Assembly (NCBI RefSeq): GCF_900129795.1
Contig: NZ_FQWW01000003.1
Span: forward strand, 248,001 to 312,000
Direction: 5' to 3'
Length of the DNA: 64,000 bases
DNA from: Flavobacterium sp. CF108
GTDB taxonomy: Bacteria > Bacteroidota > Bacteroidia > Flavobacteriales > Flavobacteriaceae
Shown here: piece after piece, positions 16,578 to 26,702 of the stretch
Layout of the letters: every line of letters begins with the position of its first letter
How positions within the stretch are numbered: position 1 is the first letter of the stretch
Notes under the pieces: generated by a model
What the model was told of the DNA's origin: nothing
Database searches by the model: none
The model's input: the letters and a program-made list of their open reading frames with translations, nothing else
Made by a program: the position numbers and the translations under genes

Positions 16578-17609
16578 ATGCCTATGTCAAACTATACTTT
16601 TGAAGATTATAAAAAAGCTATTAAAGCTAAATATGAGGAGGAAGTAGAAGGGGAACATTCTAATAATTTAAGTTCTCCAACTACAGCAAATCTTAGAAAA
16701 TTGTGTGTTAAAAGATTCAAGTCAAACAATAATAAAGATGACTTAAGTGCTTTTGAATCTTTTTTTGATGTTCCATTTGATAAGGATAAAAAGAATTTGT
16801 TTGGAGATGAAGAGATGAATAAATTAGAAGCGGTTAAAAGATTTTTTTTAGGTAAAACAGAGAAGCCTGCTGAAGATACAATTCAATTGGCTGCAATACT
16901 TGTAGATCTTCAGCCAAGACCTTTTCGCGAGTTTAGAAAACAAAATGATCCAGATGAATTAGAATTAATAGATGATCTTAGAGATACCAAATTTTTTAAT
17001 CCACAAAATCCTTCTGATGATTTGATTGATGAGGTGGAAAAGGAAAATGTTATTGATCCGAAAATTGAAGAGCCAGAAGAAAATCAAAGTGAGGAATCTG
17101 AACCGATTCAAGATGAAGAATTAGAACCAACTTTTGAGGCTGAAAAAACTGAATCATTTCAAAATCAAGAATCGGCGTCAACGGAACCATCATTTCCTAT
17201 ATTAACTTTTGTCAACACAGGCAAGAAACCACCAACTAAAATATGGTGGTATTCAGGAATCACAGCTGTTCTTGTTGTATTATGTTTTATCATTTATTTG
17301 GCTTTACAAAAAAAGGATTGCATGCAATGGTCTGACAACCATTATGAAGAAGTAAGCTGTGATTTGAAAATGGAAGGAATAGGAACATTTAACGCGCCTG
17401 AACCTTATGATGAAAGAATTATTGATCTTCGAAGGATTAAGGTTTGCGATACAACAACCTTTTTTAAAAACGAAAAAGCTGTTGTTTGGTACGCTAAAGT
17501 GGGAGATAGTGTTGAGTTTTTTAACACACATGGAATGCATCCGGAAAACGGCAGAGCTTTAAGACCCATAACTCCTTATATCATCCATAAATATGTAGTA
17601 AAAAAATAA
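16578..17609 (+). CDS. Single-pass membrane protein of unknown function
   Basis: The N-terminal cytoplasmic part (1-110) is charged and helical (YTFEDYKKAIKAKYEEEVEG, LDDLRD-like segments). An acidic low-complexity stretch rich in Glu (KIEEPEENQSEESEPIQDEE, about 165-210) and one transmembrane helix (WWYSGITAVLVVLCFIIYLA, about 223-243) follow. The outside domain has CMQWSDNHYEEVSC, DLRRIKVCDTTTFFKNEKA and AKVGDSVEFFNTHGMHPENG. The start may instead be the ATG six bases later. The architecture resembles anti-sigma or membrane sensor proteins, but no named domain is visible. Confidence 0.72.
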   Translation: MPMSNYTFEDYKKAIKAKYEEEVEGEHSNNLSSPTTANLRKLCVKRFKSNNNKDDLSAFESFFDVPFDKDKKNLFGDEEMNKLEAVKRFFLGKTEKPAEDTIQLAAILVDLQPRPFREFRKQNDPDELELIDDLRDTKFFNPQNPSDDLIDEVEKENVIDPKIEEPEENQSEESEPIQDEELEPTFEAEKTESFQNQESASTEPSFPILTFVNTGKKPPTKIWWYSGITAVLVVLCFIIYLALQKKDCMQWSDNHYEEVSCDLKMEGIGTFNAPEPYDERIIDLRRIKVCDTTTFFKNEKAVVWYAKVGDSVEFFNTHGMHPENGRALRPITPYIIHKYVVKK

Positions 17610-17740
17610 TCCCTTAAAAAACATTAGTTTTTTGAAATAAATGCGTTTTATGTAAAATAAACTTAAAATCATGGAAATTTCTGTAAGATTATACTTTTAA
17701 TTTAGCATTATTAAATTAAATCAATAAAAAACAAATCGAC

Positions 17741-18157
17741 ATGAAAAGTAAAAACATATTATTCGTATTAGCCTTAAGCTTGGGAATGTTTGCTGCGTCT
17801 TGCAGCAGCGATGATAATGAAGGAGAAACAATTGTACCGTTAGCAGGAAAATATAATTTAAGTAAAACCGGAACGATTGAAAATGGAAATGAAGTATTAG
17901 TGGATGCTCCGCAAAACCAAAGTGGATGCAGTAGAGATTATTTAGAACTAAAATTAAGTAATGCAGCAGTTATAGGTGATTACAGCGGTGAGAATTGTGC
18001 TTTAGTAGAAACAACAGGAACTTACGTAAGATCACATAACGATTTAACGATTACTATTGGTAATGCAAGTACAACCAGCGACATTATGAACCTTACTAAT
18101 AAAGAGCTGAAAATTAAAGACAAAGCTACAGGTATAATTACAGTTTATACCAGATAA
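17741..18157 (+). CDS. Lipocalin-like lipoprotein
   Basis: A lipobox (MFAASC) follows the signal MKSKNILFVLALSLG. The mature part starts with SSDDNEGE, a Flavobacterium-style acidic lipoprotein export signal that is often surface-directed. The beta-rich domain has LAGKYNLSKTG, CSRDYLELKLS and ENCALVETTGTYVRS and closely resembles lipocalin-like DUF4923-type lipoproteins of Bacteroidota. Two Cys residues may form a disulfide. The ligand is unknown. Confidence 0.75.
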   Translation: MKSKNILFVLALSLGMFAASCSSDDNEGETIVPLAGKYNLSKTGTIENGNEVLVDAPQNQSGCSRDYLELKLSNAAVIGDYSGENCALVETTGTYVRSHNDLTITIGNASTTSDIMNLTNKELKIKDKATGIITVYTR

Positions 18158-18202
18158 GAAATAGGTATTAAGGTATATTCCTAATTCAGGAGAATCAGGA
18201 AT

Positions 18203-18241
18203 AAAAACGGAAATGACTTAGTAAAGTTATTTCCGTTTTTT
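18203..18241. terminator. Bidirectional Rho-independent terminator
   Basis: AAAAACGGAAAT, ACTT, a 4-nt loop, AAGT and ATTTCCGTTTTT form a strong stem with A-runs on the left and T-runs on the right. It lies between convergent genes and can end both. Confidence 0.85.
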
Positions 18242-18261
18242 TATAAATTTTAGTTGAAGAA

Positions 18262-21200
18262 TTATTCCAGCGGAATATAAATATCAAAAGAAGCGCCTTT
18301 ATTTTGTTCGCCTTTTGCTGTAATAATTCCGTTATGGTTTTCAACGATTTTTTTTACGATTGCAAGGCCAATTCCGGTTCCGGTGTACTGATCTCTTCCG
18401 TGTAAACGCTGGAAAACATCGAAGATTTTTTTGCTGTATTGCGGTTCAAAACCAATTCCGTTGTCTGAAATAGTAATATGACAATAACTAGTTTCTTTTG
18501 CTAAAGCTTCTTCCTCAAAATGGGAACCTTTTGCAATTTCGCTGTTAATTTTTATTACAGCCGGAATATCTGGTTTTGCAAACTTAAGTGAATTGCTGAT
18601 TAAATTATAAAGCAGTTGTCTAAACTGAAACGGAATAATATTAATTTCACCGACATCATTATTTTCAATCACGGCATTTTTTTGCTCCAGTTCTTCTTTA
18701 AGATCTTCCCGTACTTCATCAATGATTTTAGAAAGACTCGTTTTTTCAAACACCCTTTCCTGAATATTTGTCCTCGAATACGAAAGCAAATCATTAATTA
18801 AAGTCTGCATACGCTGCGCAGCATTTTGCATTCTTTTGAATTTATCTTTTCCTAAATCTGATAAATTTTGAAATTCCTTATCCAGAATCTGCGATGCAAA
18901 AGTTTGAATTTTCCGAAGCGGTTCCTGCAAATCGTGACTTGAAATATAAGCAAAAGACTGAAGCTCTTTGTTCATATGTTCCAGTTCGGCGTTTTTTTGT
19001 TCCAGTTCTAAAGCATTCAATTTAATTTTATCGTCGGCTCTCTTTTTCTCTGTTAAGTCGTGCGTAACTTTCGAAAAACCAATTACTTCATTGTTTTTAT
19101 TATGAACAGCTGTAATTACAACACTTGCCCAAAACAAACTTCCGTTTTTACGCACGCGCCAGCCTTGCTGCACCGCACGGCCTTTTTCTCTGGCTAATTC
19201 AAGCAATGTATTGGGCAGATTATTTTTCTGGTCTTCCGGTGTATAGAAAACGCCAAAATATTTTCCGGTTATTTCTTGTGCTTTGTAACCTTTAATCTTT
19301 TCGGCTCCCACATTCCAGTTTTCAACAATTCCCTTATGGTTTAAATACAAAATCGCATAATCCTGAACTTCTTCGACCATTAAATGATAACGTTCTTCAC
19401 TTTTTTTAAGTGATTCATACATCTGGCTCAACTCTCGGGTTCGTGCTGTAACTTGTTGTTCCAGTTCGTGTGTAAAAGCTTTTTCGGTATGAATATCGGT
19501 AAAAGCACCAACCCATTTAATAATTTTATCATCATCATCCAGAACAGGTTCGCCAATAACGGCGTGCCATCTGTAGCTTCCGTCTTTTCTTAAAACCCTT
19601 ACATCAGTTCTGTAAACTTGTCCGGTTTCTAAACTATGAGTCCAAATTTTAATATTTTCCTCATAATCATCAGGATGAATCATCGCTTTCCATTCCGCTT
19701 CTCCGGCAGGTTTTATTCCGGTATATTCTTCCCATTTTCCAGAAGTAAATAATGCATTTCCTTTTTCATCGGTTTCCCAGATTAACTGCGGAATACTTTC
19801 TGTTAACGAGCGGAAACGGTTTTCACTTTCTTCAATTTTTTTTCGGGTTTCAACTTTTTCCGTTACATCAATTAATGTAGTTCTAATTCCAGAAATACTA
19901 TTGTTTGTTTCATATATAGGAGCATATTCAAAATCAATATAAAACAGCTTTTCGCCATTGTCTCCATTAATAAATATTGGTGATTCAATTTCAGAATGTG
20001 TTTTTCCGGTCGTGAAAACTTCATTTTAATAATTGACTGTATTTTTGAGTGAGAAGTTCCGGGAAAATTTCAAATAATTTTTTACCCTGAACGTCACTTT
20101 CTTTTTTGTTCCAAATAGTTGTTAGTAAAGCTACATTAGCCACTTCAACAACCATTTCCCTGCCTTTCAAAATAGCTTTTGGAACAGGAGACTGCATTAC
20201 AAGATTGCGGAATCTTTTTTCGCTTTGTTCTAATTCCTGCTGGTGCTTTTTCTCGGCTGTAATATCTCTAAGCGTTCCAATTAATTTCTCCGGATTATGA
20301 TTTTCGTCGTAAAAAACTTTTCCTTTTCCTTCAACCCAGTGAATCGATTTGTCGTGCCATATTGTTCGTACTTCATAATGAAGAGCTCCTGATCTAAGCG
20401 CATCTTTAAAACCTTTGTTTCTAATATGCATATCATCCGGGTGCAAATGCTGGAGCAATTGTTCGTGCGATAACATAATTTCTTCCTTGTAACCGCCAAT
20501 AATTTCAAGATATCGTTGAGAATAACGAGGCTCGCGTGTTTTTACATTCAATTCCCAGGTTCCTAGTTCGCTGGCTTCAACAATAATATTTAAGCGTTCC
20601 TGGTTTTGTTCTATTTTTTTACGGGCTTCGACCTTTTCAGTTACTTCAGTTACCGTGACAATTATGCCTGTAATTTCACCATTTTCTTCTCTTAAAGGAT
20701 GATAAAGAAAATCAAAATACCAAATACCTAATTTTCCATATCGGTTTAAGGGAACCGGAACTTCATTACCATGATAAGGAATACCGGTTGCTACAACATT
20801 TTTTAATAAGGAATCAACCGTGTCTTTAACTTCGGGGAGGGAATCAAATAATGGTTTGCCCACAAAGTTTTCTTCTTCTCGTGCAACAAGTTTAAGATAA
20901 GATTCATTTGCCGATTCGACAATATAATCCGGGCCGCGTAGAATAGTAATTCCAAGCGGCGCCTGTTTTACCGTATCACGGAAGCGTTTGTCTGCTATTT
21001 CAATTTTTTTAGAAGCAAGATGCAAATCAGTAACTTCGGCAGCTGTATTCATAACCGCATATACATTTCCGTTTGTATCAAACAATGGTGTAAAACTATA
21101 ATTGAAATAAAAAGTTTCGAGTTTATTGTTGATCGTTAAATCAATTTGGGCATTTTTATTATGAAAAGATTTTCCAGTTTTTAAAACACCCAGAACCTGT

Positions 21201-21910
21201 TCAAAAACAGATTGATTATTGAGCTCCGGCAGAATTTCGCGATAGGATTTTCCAATTACATCATCGCCTTTTCCCCAAACTTTTATAATAGATTCATTAG
21301 CGAGTTCAATGCGCATTTCTTCACCCACATAAACCGCAATAGGAAAAGGGGCATTTTCTACCAACTGTCTTATTTTTTGTTCGCTTTCCTGAAGCTGCGC
21401 ACGCGCTTCAACCTGATCTATAACTTCTTTTTTCTTTGCAGTAGTTTCAACAACGGTTACTAAAACACCGCCAATTTCACCATTTTCAATTCGTATGGGA
21501 GAATAAGAAAAATCAAAATAACAAGTTTCTACAATCCCATTTTTGTTTAAAGGAACAATAAAATCAGGAAAAGAAACTGATTTTCCCTGCATAGCCTCTT
21601 CAAACATTGGCTCTGTAATGTTCCAGATTTCTGAGAAAGTATCTTTGGGAGAATTTCCTAAAGCTTGTGGATGTTTCTCAGAACTAATAATTTTTAAAAA
21701 AGCATCATTATATAATTGTGTAAAATCTTTTCCCCAGGCAATGTACATTCCAAAAGGATTATTGAGCATAACAGAAGTTAGGGTTTGCAGACTTTGAGGC
21801 CAGTTTTCAGGATCACCTAAAGGAGTTTTGCTCCAGTCTTTAGACCGAATTAATTCCCCCATTTCACCGCCATCGGCTAGAAAATAATGTCCCTTATGTT
21901 CTTGGCTCAT
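18262..21910 (-). pseudogene. Multi-PAS sensor histidine kinase, broken by one frameshift
   Basis: Two frames form one kinase of about 1215 residues. The upstream frame (21910 to 20021) has four PAS/PAC units (FTQLYNDAFLKIISS, VENAPFPIAVYV, RDTVKQAPLGITILRG, PRYSQRYLEIIGGY) and begins a fifth. It ends in a TGA just after TTATTAAAA. Removing one A from the A4 run (20024-20027) restores LLNEVFTTGKTH and continues without a stop. The second part carries more PAS units, the His box SSHDLQEPLRKIQTF, and the ATPase boxes LISNSLKFA, ISDNGIGFEP and GTGIGLAIVKKI. A receiver gene lies 10 bp upstream of the start. There is no transmembrane segment, so sensing is cytoplasmic. Confidence 0.82.
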
Positions 21911-21920
21911 TCAAAATAAA

Positions 21921-22370
21921 TTAGGGTTGAATTATAAAATGCGCTCTTTCAGGCTGTTTAAAATTATTTTGAGAAGCTGCGATAAGTGCATTTTCAATAA
22001 CGGTTTTTAGTTTTGAAAAATCACCGGGTTTTCGAATATAAAATGTAGCGCCCATATCGTAGGTAACATCTACAATTTTGGTATCAAGAGAAGTTGAAAA
22101 TATAATAATGGGAAAATCTTTTAATCTTTCAATCTGTCTGATTTCTGTAAGGCATTCAGATCCATTTTTTTTGGGCATATTCAAATCCAGAAAAAGAACA
22201 TCAGGGAGAGGTTCTCCGGATTTCTCATCTAAAAAACTCATTAACTGGACTCCGTCATTTACAGTTACAAGAGTTGTTGCAAGCGACAATTCATCAAGAG
22301 CTTCTTCAAAGAAAGAGCAGTCATCATCATCGTCATCAGCAAGTAAAATGTTGTAAATCTGTTGGTTCAT
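21921..22370 (-). CDS. Single-domain response regulator
   Basis: The 149-residue receiver has the acidic pocket LLADDDDDDC, the phospho-acceptor in VLFLDLNMPKKNG, the Thr/Ser in IIFSTS and the Lys in FYIRKPG. There is no output domain. The layout matches Rcp1-type regulators that interact with multi-PAS or phytochrome-like kinases, and the multi-PAS kinase gene follows 10 bp downstream. It probably relays the signal by protein contact. Confidence 0.9.
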   Translation of the reverse strand: MNQQIYNILLADDDDDDCSFFEEALDELSLATTLVTVNDGVQLMSFLDEKSGEPLPDVLFLDLNMPKKNGSECLTEIRQIERLKDFPIIIFSTSLDTKIVDVTYDMGATFYIRKPGDFSKLKTVIENALIAASQNNFKQPERAHFIIQP

Positions 22371-22717
22371 GCAGTGTAAAATGTTTTTAAAGAATAAAAA
22401 ATAGAAACAAAAAATGAATTGTTTCCCGCTAAAATAAAATTAATTTTCGCAGGAAAATTACTTAAATACCCATAAAATTAACTCATTTAAATTAAAATCT
22501 GAAAAGATTCTGTCTTAATAATTCGTATTAAAATCTTTTTGTAAGTAAAAGTTTTCAATTTTAAAAAACAGGTTTTAAATTTTGAAAACTATCAAAATCA
22601 AATACAATTTTTGAATTAATGGTGCGTTTTTATATTCTGCGACACTTATTCTCGGCTGCAAAAATCCCTTATTTTACTACTGTTTACACACAAAAAACTG
22701 TATAAACATTCTACAAA

Positions 22718-22734
22718 GTGTAAAAATATTACAC
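22718..22734 (+). promoter_or_regulatory. Inverted repeat, probable activator site
   Basis: GTGTAA, a 5-bp spacer AAATA and TTACAC form a perfect dyad about 55 bp upstream of a sigma-54 promoter. A related half-site TGTTTACACA lies at 22681-22690. Confidence 0.5.
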
Positions 22735-22788
22735 ACCTCATTTTATGTGATAATTCGTAAACCGCTTAAATTCAGTTTAAAACCTAAA

Positions 22789-22804
22789 TGGCACAACGCT
22801 TGCA
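22789..22804 (+). promoter_or_regulatory. Sigma-54 promoter of the GT2 gene
   Basis: TGGCAC, 5 bp, TTGCA matches the -24/-12 consensus (TGGCACN5TTGCW) at every position. It lies 110 bp upstream of the glycosyltransferase start, leaving a 5'-UTR of about 95 nt. The remaining gap from 22371 holds no gene. Confidence 0.75.
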
Positions 22805-22913
22805 AATTGGGAACATGTCACTCTTTAATATTTTTTGATGTTTATTCAGAAAAATGCAAAAAAAGATGATTTGATAAAAGCCATTTTAGAGAATTAATAC
22901 AAACAAACAGGAC

Positions 22914-24350
22914 ATGGAAAGCGAAACAATTATTTCAAAACAATTTTATGCAGGAGGCGATATTAGCAGCGAAGTAATCAGCCCATCTATTTTTAAAATA
23001 AACAACAACTCAACCAAAATACATATAGAAAGACCAAAAAGCCTTTTTGGTTTCATGGTTCTTGCCGCAACATTTTTATTATTAATTGCAGGATCTCTTT
23101 TAGTCCTTCAATTTCAGCCCGATTTTGATCAGCTGCATTTAGAAAGATTAAATTCAACCGGAGGGATGATTTTTCTTGCTATTACCGTAGCCTTATTTCT
23201 TTTTAAAGGCGGAATGTTTTTGTACAACGTAGTTTTGTATTTCAAATACAAACCAATCGAATCTGTATCTGATGAATTACTGCCAACATGTACCGTAATT
23301 GTTCCGGCTTACAACGAAGGAAAATTAGTGTATGAAACTTTAATGAGTTTGGCCGAAAGTGATTTTCCGGCACATAAATTAGAACTTCTGGCAATTGACG
23401 ATGGAAGTAAAGATGACACTTGGTATTGGATTCAACAAGCAAAATTAAAACTAGGAGATCGTGTTTCTATTTTCCAGCAGCCGCAAAACAAAGGAAAACG
23501 TCACGCCTTATACCGTGGATTTAATTTAGGAAAAGGAGAAATTTTTGTAACTGTTGACTCTGATTCAATCGTTAAAAAAGATACTTTAAGAAACTTAGTA
23601 AGTCCGTTTGTAGTTGACGAAAAATGCGGAGCCGTTGCAGGAAACGTTCAGGTTTTAAACAATGAAAAAGCCATTTTACCAAAAATGCTAAACGTAAGTT
23701 TTGTAATGAGTTTTGAATTCATGCGCTCTGCCGAAAGTTCACTAGGTTCTGTACTTTGTACACCTGGAGCTTTAGCAGCTTACAAAAGAAATGCTGTTTT
23801 TGCCTGCCTGCCAGAATGGATTGACCAGACTTTTATGGGACAGCCATCAGACATCGGTGAAGACCGTGCCATGACCAATATGATCTTAAAACAAGGACAT
23901 CACGTATTGTTTCAGCGTAATGCTTATGTATTAACAAACGTTCCTGAAGATTATACAGGATTGTACAAAATGTTTATAAGATGGGGAAGAAGCAATGTTC
24001 GTGAAAACATTATGATGGCAAAATATGTTTGGAAAGATTTTAGAAAAGAATCTAAACTAGGAGCAAGATTATTGTTTACAGAACAATCTTTGAGAATCAT
24101 TTTAACGTATCCGTTTTTTATATTCATGTTCTATTTTATTGCAACGCATCCATTATTGTTCATTAGCTCTGCACTTTTAGGAATATTATTAGTATCAAGC
24201 TTTTCAGTTTTATTCTATGCAAAAAGATATTCTTTAGGCGAAGCATTCTGGGCTTATTCATATAGTGTTTTTTATACCTTTTCATTGTTCTGGATTGCGC
24301 CATACTCAATCATTACAGTTCGTAAAAAAGGATGGTTGACACGAGGATAA
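22914..24350 (+). CDS. Membrane glycosyltransferase family 2 (processive, PgaC/NodC-like)
   Basis: Two N-terminal membrane helices (about 46-66 and 84-108) precede a GT2 catalytic domain. It has VIVPAYNEG (129-137), DDGSKDDT (162-169), the DxD-like DSDS (215-218), GEDRAMT and the RWGRSN that stands for the Q/R-x-x-R-W product-binding motif. Four C-terminal helices follow (YPFFIFMFYFIATHP to YTFSLFWIAPYSI). These features fit processive synthases of beta-linked polysaccharide such as poly-N-acetylglucosamine or hyaluronan-like chains. The product is not determined. The sigma-54 promoter implies control by an enhancer-binding activator. Confidence 0.88.
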   Translation: MESETIISKQFYAGGDISSEVISPSIFKINNNSTKIHIERPKSLFGFMVLAATFLLLIAGSLLVLQFQPDFDQLHLERLNSTGGMIFLAITVALFLFKGGMFLYNVVLYFKYKPIESVSDELLPTCTVIVPAYNEGKLVYETLMSLAESDFPAHKLELLAIDDGSKDDTWYWIQQAKLKLGDRVSIFQQPQNKGKRHALYRGFNLGKGEIFVTVDSDSIVKKDTLRNLVSPFVVDEKCGAVAGNVQVLNNEKAILPKMLNVSFVMSFEFMRSAESSLGSVLCTPGALAAYKRNAVFACLPEWIDQTFMGQPSDIGEDRAMTNMILKQGHHVLFQRNAYVLTNVPEDYTGLYKMFIRWGRSNVRENIMMAKYVWKDFRKESKLGARLLFTEQSLRIILTYPFFIFMFYFIATHPLLFISSALLGILLVSSFSVLFYAKRYSLGEAFWAYSYSVFYTFSLFWIAPYSIITVRKKGWLTRG

Positions 24351-24386
24351 TAAATTCCATTGACTACTCTATTATATATTAATCCG

Positions 24387-24420
24387 AAAAACTCCTGTAC
24401 CACTAAACAGGAGTTTTTTT
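24387..24420. terminator. Bidirectional Rho-independent terminator
   Basis: AAAACTCCTGT, a short loop and ACAGGAGTTTTTTT form a stem. It overlaps the last codons of the convergent minus-strand gene. Confidence 0.8.
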
Positions 24421-24792
24421 ATTGTTTAGCTTTCGCCAAAGAAAAACGGAAACCGTATTAATAAAGACCAAAATCCATAAAGTGGGACTTGTAAAAAAGC
24501 TTTCATAACTTTTTCCTTTAGGAATTTCTACCAAAGGAACCGTAATAATAATATCCAGAAATAAAGCCGTAAGAGACATTATAATCCCGAGTTGTAAACC
24601 GCTCATTTTGTAATTTTTTAGATAATAAAACTTCGCACCGCCAATAGCGAAAAACACAATACAAATCGCCAAAATAACCGACTGCCGGAAAAAGGAATCT
24701 TTTACAACGGGAATAAATCCTAAAATATAAAAAGATATACTAACGGCCAGCCAAACCAAAATGCTGGAAAATAATGCTCTGATATATTTCAT
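24403..24792 (-). CDS. Four-helix membrane protein (DUF5367-like)
   Basis: The chosen start at 24792 gives MKYIRALFSSILVWLAVS, beginning inside the hydrophobic N-terminus. A longer frame to 24891 would overlap the preceding gene and add charged residues. About 129 residues with four hydrophobic segments and the motifs KSYESFFTSPTLWILVF and LFLDIIITVPL resemble DUF5367. The start is 5 bp after the stop of the NAD(P)-binding gene, so they are cotranscribed. The function is unknown. Confidence 0.68.
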   Translation of the reverse strand: MKYIRALFSSILVWLAVSISFYILGFIPVVKDSFFRQSVILAICIVFFAIGGAKFYYLKNYKMSGLQLGIIMSLTALFLDIIITVPLVEIPKGKSYESFFTSPTLWILVFINTVSVFLWRKLNNKKTPV

Positions 24793-24796
24793 CTTT

Positions 24797-25627
24797 TTAA
24801 TTTTCAGGATTCCAAATTCCGGTTTTGGCTGTTTCTTTCGCGTAAGCGCTAAAATCTTTCGCTTTTCTGCCCAGTACTTTTTCAATATCAAAAGTCACAC
24901 TCGAATTTCTTCCGTCTAAAACCTGTTCAAAAAGGTAATTTACCAGCCAGATATGATCTTCAGGAATTTGATATTCTTTCAGCATCTGCGTATATTCTTC
25001 TAAAGATATGCCTTGAAAAGAAATATTTCTATCGCTTGCATTGGCAATTTCGTTTACGGCATCTTTAAAAGTCAATAATCTTGGACCGGTTAATTCATAC
25101 GTTTTTCCGTTATGACTTTCGTCTAAAAGTGCAGTTGTAACAACATCGGCAATATCATCAGCATCCGTAAAAGGTTCGAGTGCTTCAGCTCTTGGCAAAG
25201 CGACAATCCCGTACAGAATTGGATCTAAAAAGAAACTCTCGCTAAAGTTTTGGTTGAACCAGCTGGCGCGGATTATCGTCCAGTTTTTGGCATTTTTCTT
25301 TACAATTTCTTCGCAAACCTGCGCTTCTTGTTCACCTCTTCCAGAAAGTAAAACTATTTTCTGCACACCTGATTTTGTGGCAAGATTAGTGAAATTTTCT
25401 ATCGCATCTGCAGCAAAAGGAACTGCTAAATCTGGTTGAAAAGTAATATAAACCGTTTCAATATCTTTTACAACATTTTCCCAGGTTTCTGGTTTTTCCC
25501 AATCAAATGGAATTTTCTCATTTCGTGAACCTAAACGAAGTTCAACTTCAGCATTGTTTTCTAATCTTGCTGCAACTCTGCTTCCTGTTTTTCCGGTAGA
25601 ACCCAGAACTAAAATTTTGGTTTTCAT
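24797..25627 (-). CDS. NAD(P)-binding NmrA-like/SDR protein
   Basis: An N-terminal Rossmann glycine motif (LVLGSTGKTGSRVAARL) is followed by DWEKPETWENVVKDIETVYI. The central region KIVLLSGRGEQEAQ, NWTIIRASWFNQNF is typical of NmrA-like or atypical SDR proteins that lack the SDR Tyr-x-x-x-Lys. The length of 276 residues fits. It probably binds NAD(P)H as a sensor or reductase. It lies between an upstream AraC regulator gene and a membrane protein on one strand. It is a paralogue in type of the protein at 48.8 kb. Confidence 0.83.
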   Translation of the reverse strand: MKTKILVLGSTGKTGSRVAARLENNAEVELRLGSRNEKIPFDWEKPETWENVVKDIETVYITFQPDLAVPFAADAIENFTNLATKSGVQKIVLLSGRGEQEAQVCEEIVKKNAKNWTIIRASWFNQNFSESFFLDPILYGIVALPRAEALEPFTDADDIADVVTTALLDESHNGKTYELTGPRLLTFKDAVNEIANASDRNISFQGISLEEYTQMLKEYQIPEDHIWLVNYLFEQVLDGRNSSVTFDIEKVLGRKAKDFSAYAKETAKTGIWNPEN

Positions 25628-25699
25628 ATCAATATTTTTTTAAATGATTACTGATACAAAGTTGCCAAGATTAAATAAGAATCATTTGTCGTAAAAGAA

Positions 25700-26578
25700 T
25701 TATAATTTGTTTGAAAAGAATTGCTGTTTTACATCATTTGGACGCATTCCGAATTTTTTATGAAAAGCATTCGAAAACGAACTCAGACTTTCATAACCAA
25801 CTTCCCATGCCGATTCCTGAACTGTTTTTTCGCTTTCGCGGAGTAATTCATACGCTTTATTCAACCGTTCTTCCTGAACATATTTAAAAACCGGAATCCC
25901 GAAAAGTTCTTTAAAATTCTTCTTTAATTTGTTACTGTTTAAACCCACCATTTGTGATAATTGAGTTATCGAAGGCGGCGTAGAATAATGCGTCGTTACA
26001 ATTTCCTTAGCCTGAAAAAGTTTGTTTTTATCTATCTCTGATAATTCCGATTTTTTTTCAGAAGCTAGCAGCGCATAGAAATGTGCCAAAAGTTCATTTA
26101 TCTGACTTTTTAAAAACAGAAAACGTGTATTTCCGGTATATGATGTATTAAAGATTTTTTGAACCGCCAATTGCATTTCAAGCGTCATATAAAAAGAAGG
26201 GCCTTTTACAAAATGCTCTTTCGGGTTTAATAACTGCGGTAAATAATTTTCGAAAATCTCTCTTTCGGCCTGTGGAAGCGAATTCAGATTCTTCAGTTTT
26301 GTAAAAATACTAATGGACTGTAAAGGCTTGTCTGGCTCAATTTTATGAGAGAATTCAACTTTTTGATTTCCGAAGAAACAAATTGCCAAACCCGTTGTAT
26401 TCATTAAATATTTGGTCTGATTATTATGTTTAATTTCCAACTCAACATTGCCTGAACCATAAAAAGCAAAACCAACAGCGTCTCCGTCAATTTCACATTT
26501 TTGGACGATAGTTTTTGTAGTATTAGATTGCTCTACTAAAACAATACAATCATGTAATTCTATAATATCGGTTGTCAT
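25700..26578 (-). CDS. AraC-family transcriptional regulator
   Basis: I choose the Met at 26578 (MTTDIIELHD); a further 10 residues are possible upstream. The N-terminal half is a cupin-like sensor with no clear ligand motif. The C-terminal HTH pair (about 185-285) has LSQMVGLNSNKLKKNFKELF and SAWEVGYESLSSFSNAFHKK. It precedes the SDR gene by 73 bp on the same strand and probably regulates that unit. The signal is unknown. Confidence 0.87.
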   Translation of the reverse strand: MTTDIIELHDCIVLVEQSNTTKTIVQKCEIDGDAVGFAFYGSGNVELEIKHNNQTKYLMNTTGLAICFFGNQKVEFSHKIEPDKPLQSISIFTKLKNLNSLPQAEREIFENYLPQLLNPKEHFVKGPSFYMTLEMQLAVQKIFNTSYTGNTRFLFLKSQINELLAHFYALLASEKKSELSEIDKNKLFQAKEIVTTHYSTPPSITQLSQMVGLNSNKLKKNFKELFGIPVFKYVQEERLNKAYELLRESEKTVQESAWEVGYESLSSFSNAFHKKFGMRPNDVKQQFFSNKL

Positions 26579-26702
26579 AATTGAAGTTGAGGTTTGAATA
26601 AAAAGCATGAAAAGTTACCATTTATTTTTTAAATAGATAGTATGGAGAAGCGGCGATCAATTGCTTATTTTTGTAAAACTGCAAATTATTAATTAAAACT
26701 TT

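Noticed and set aside
20281..20508. A 75-codon frame inside the PAS kinase on the same strand
   Set aside because: It lies wholly within the kinase reading frame region in another frame; the kinase motifs are clear.
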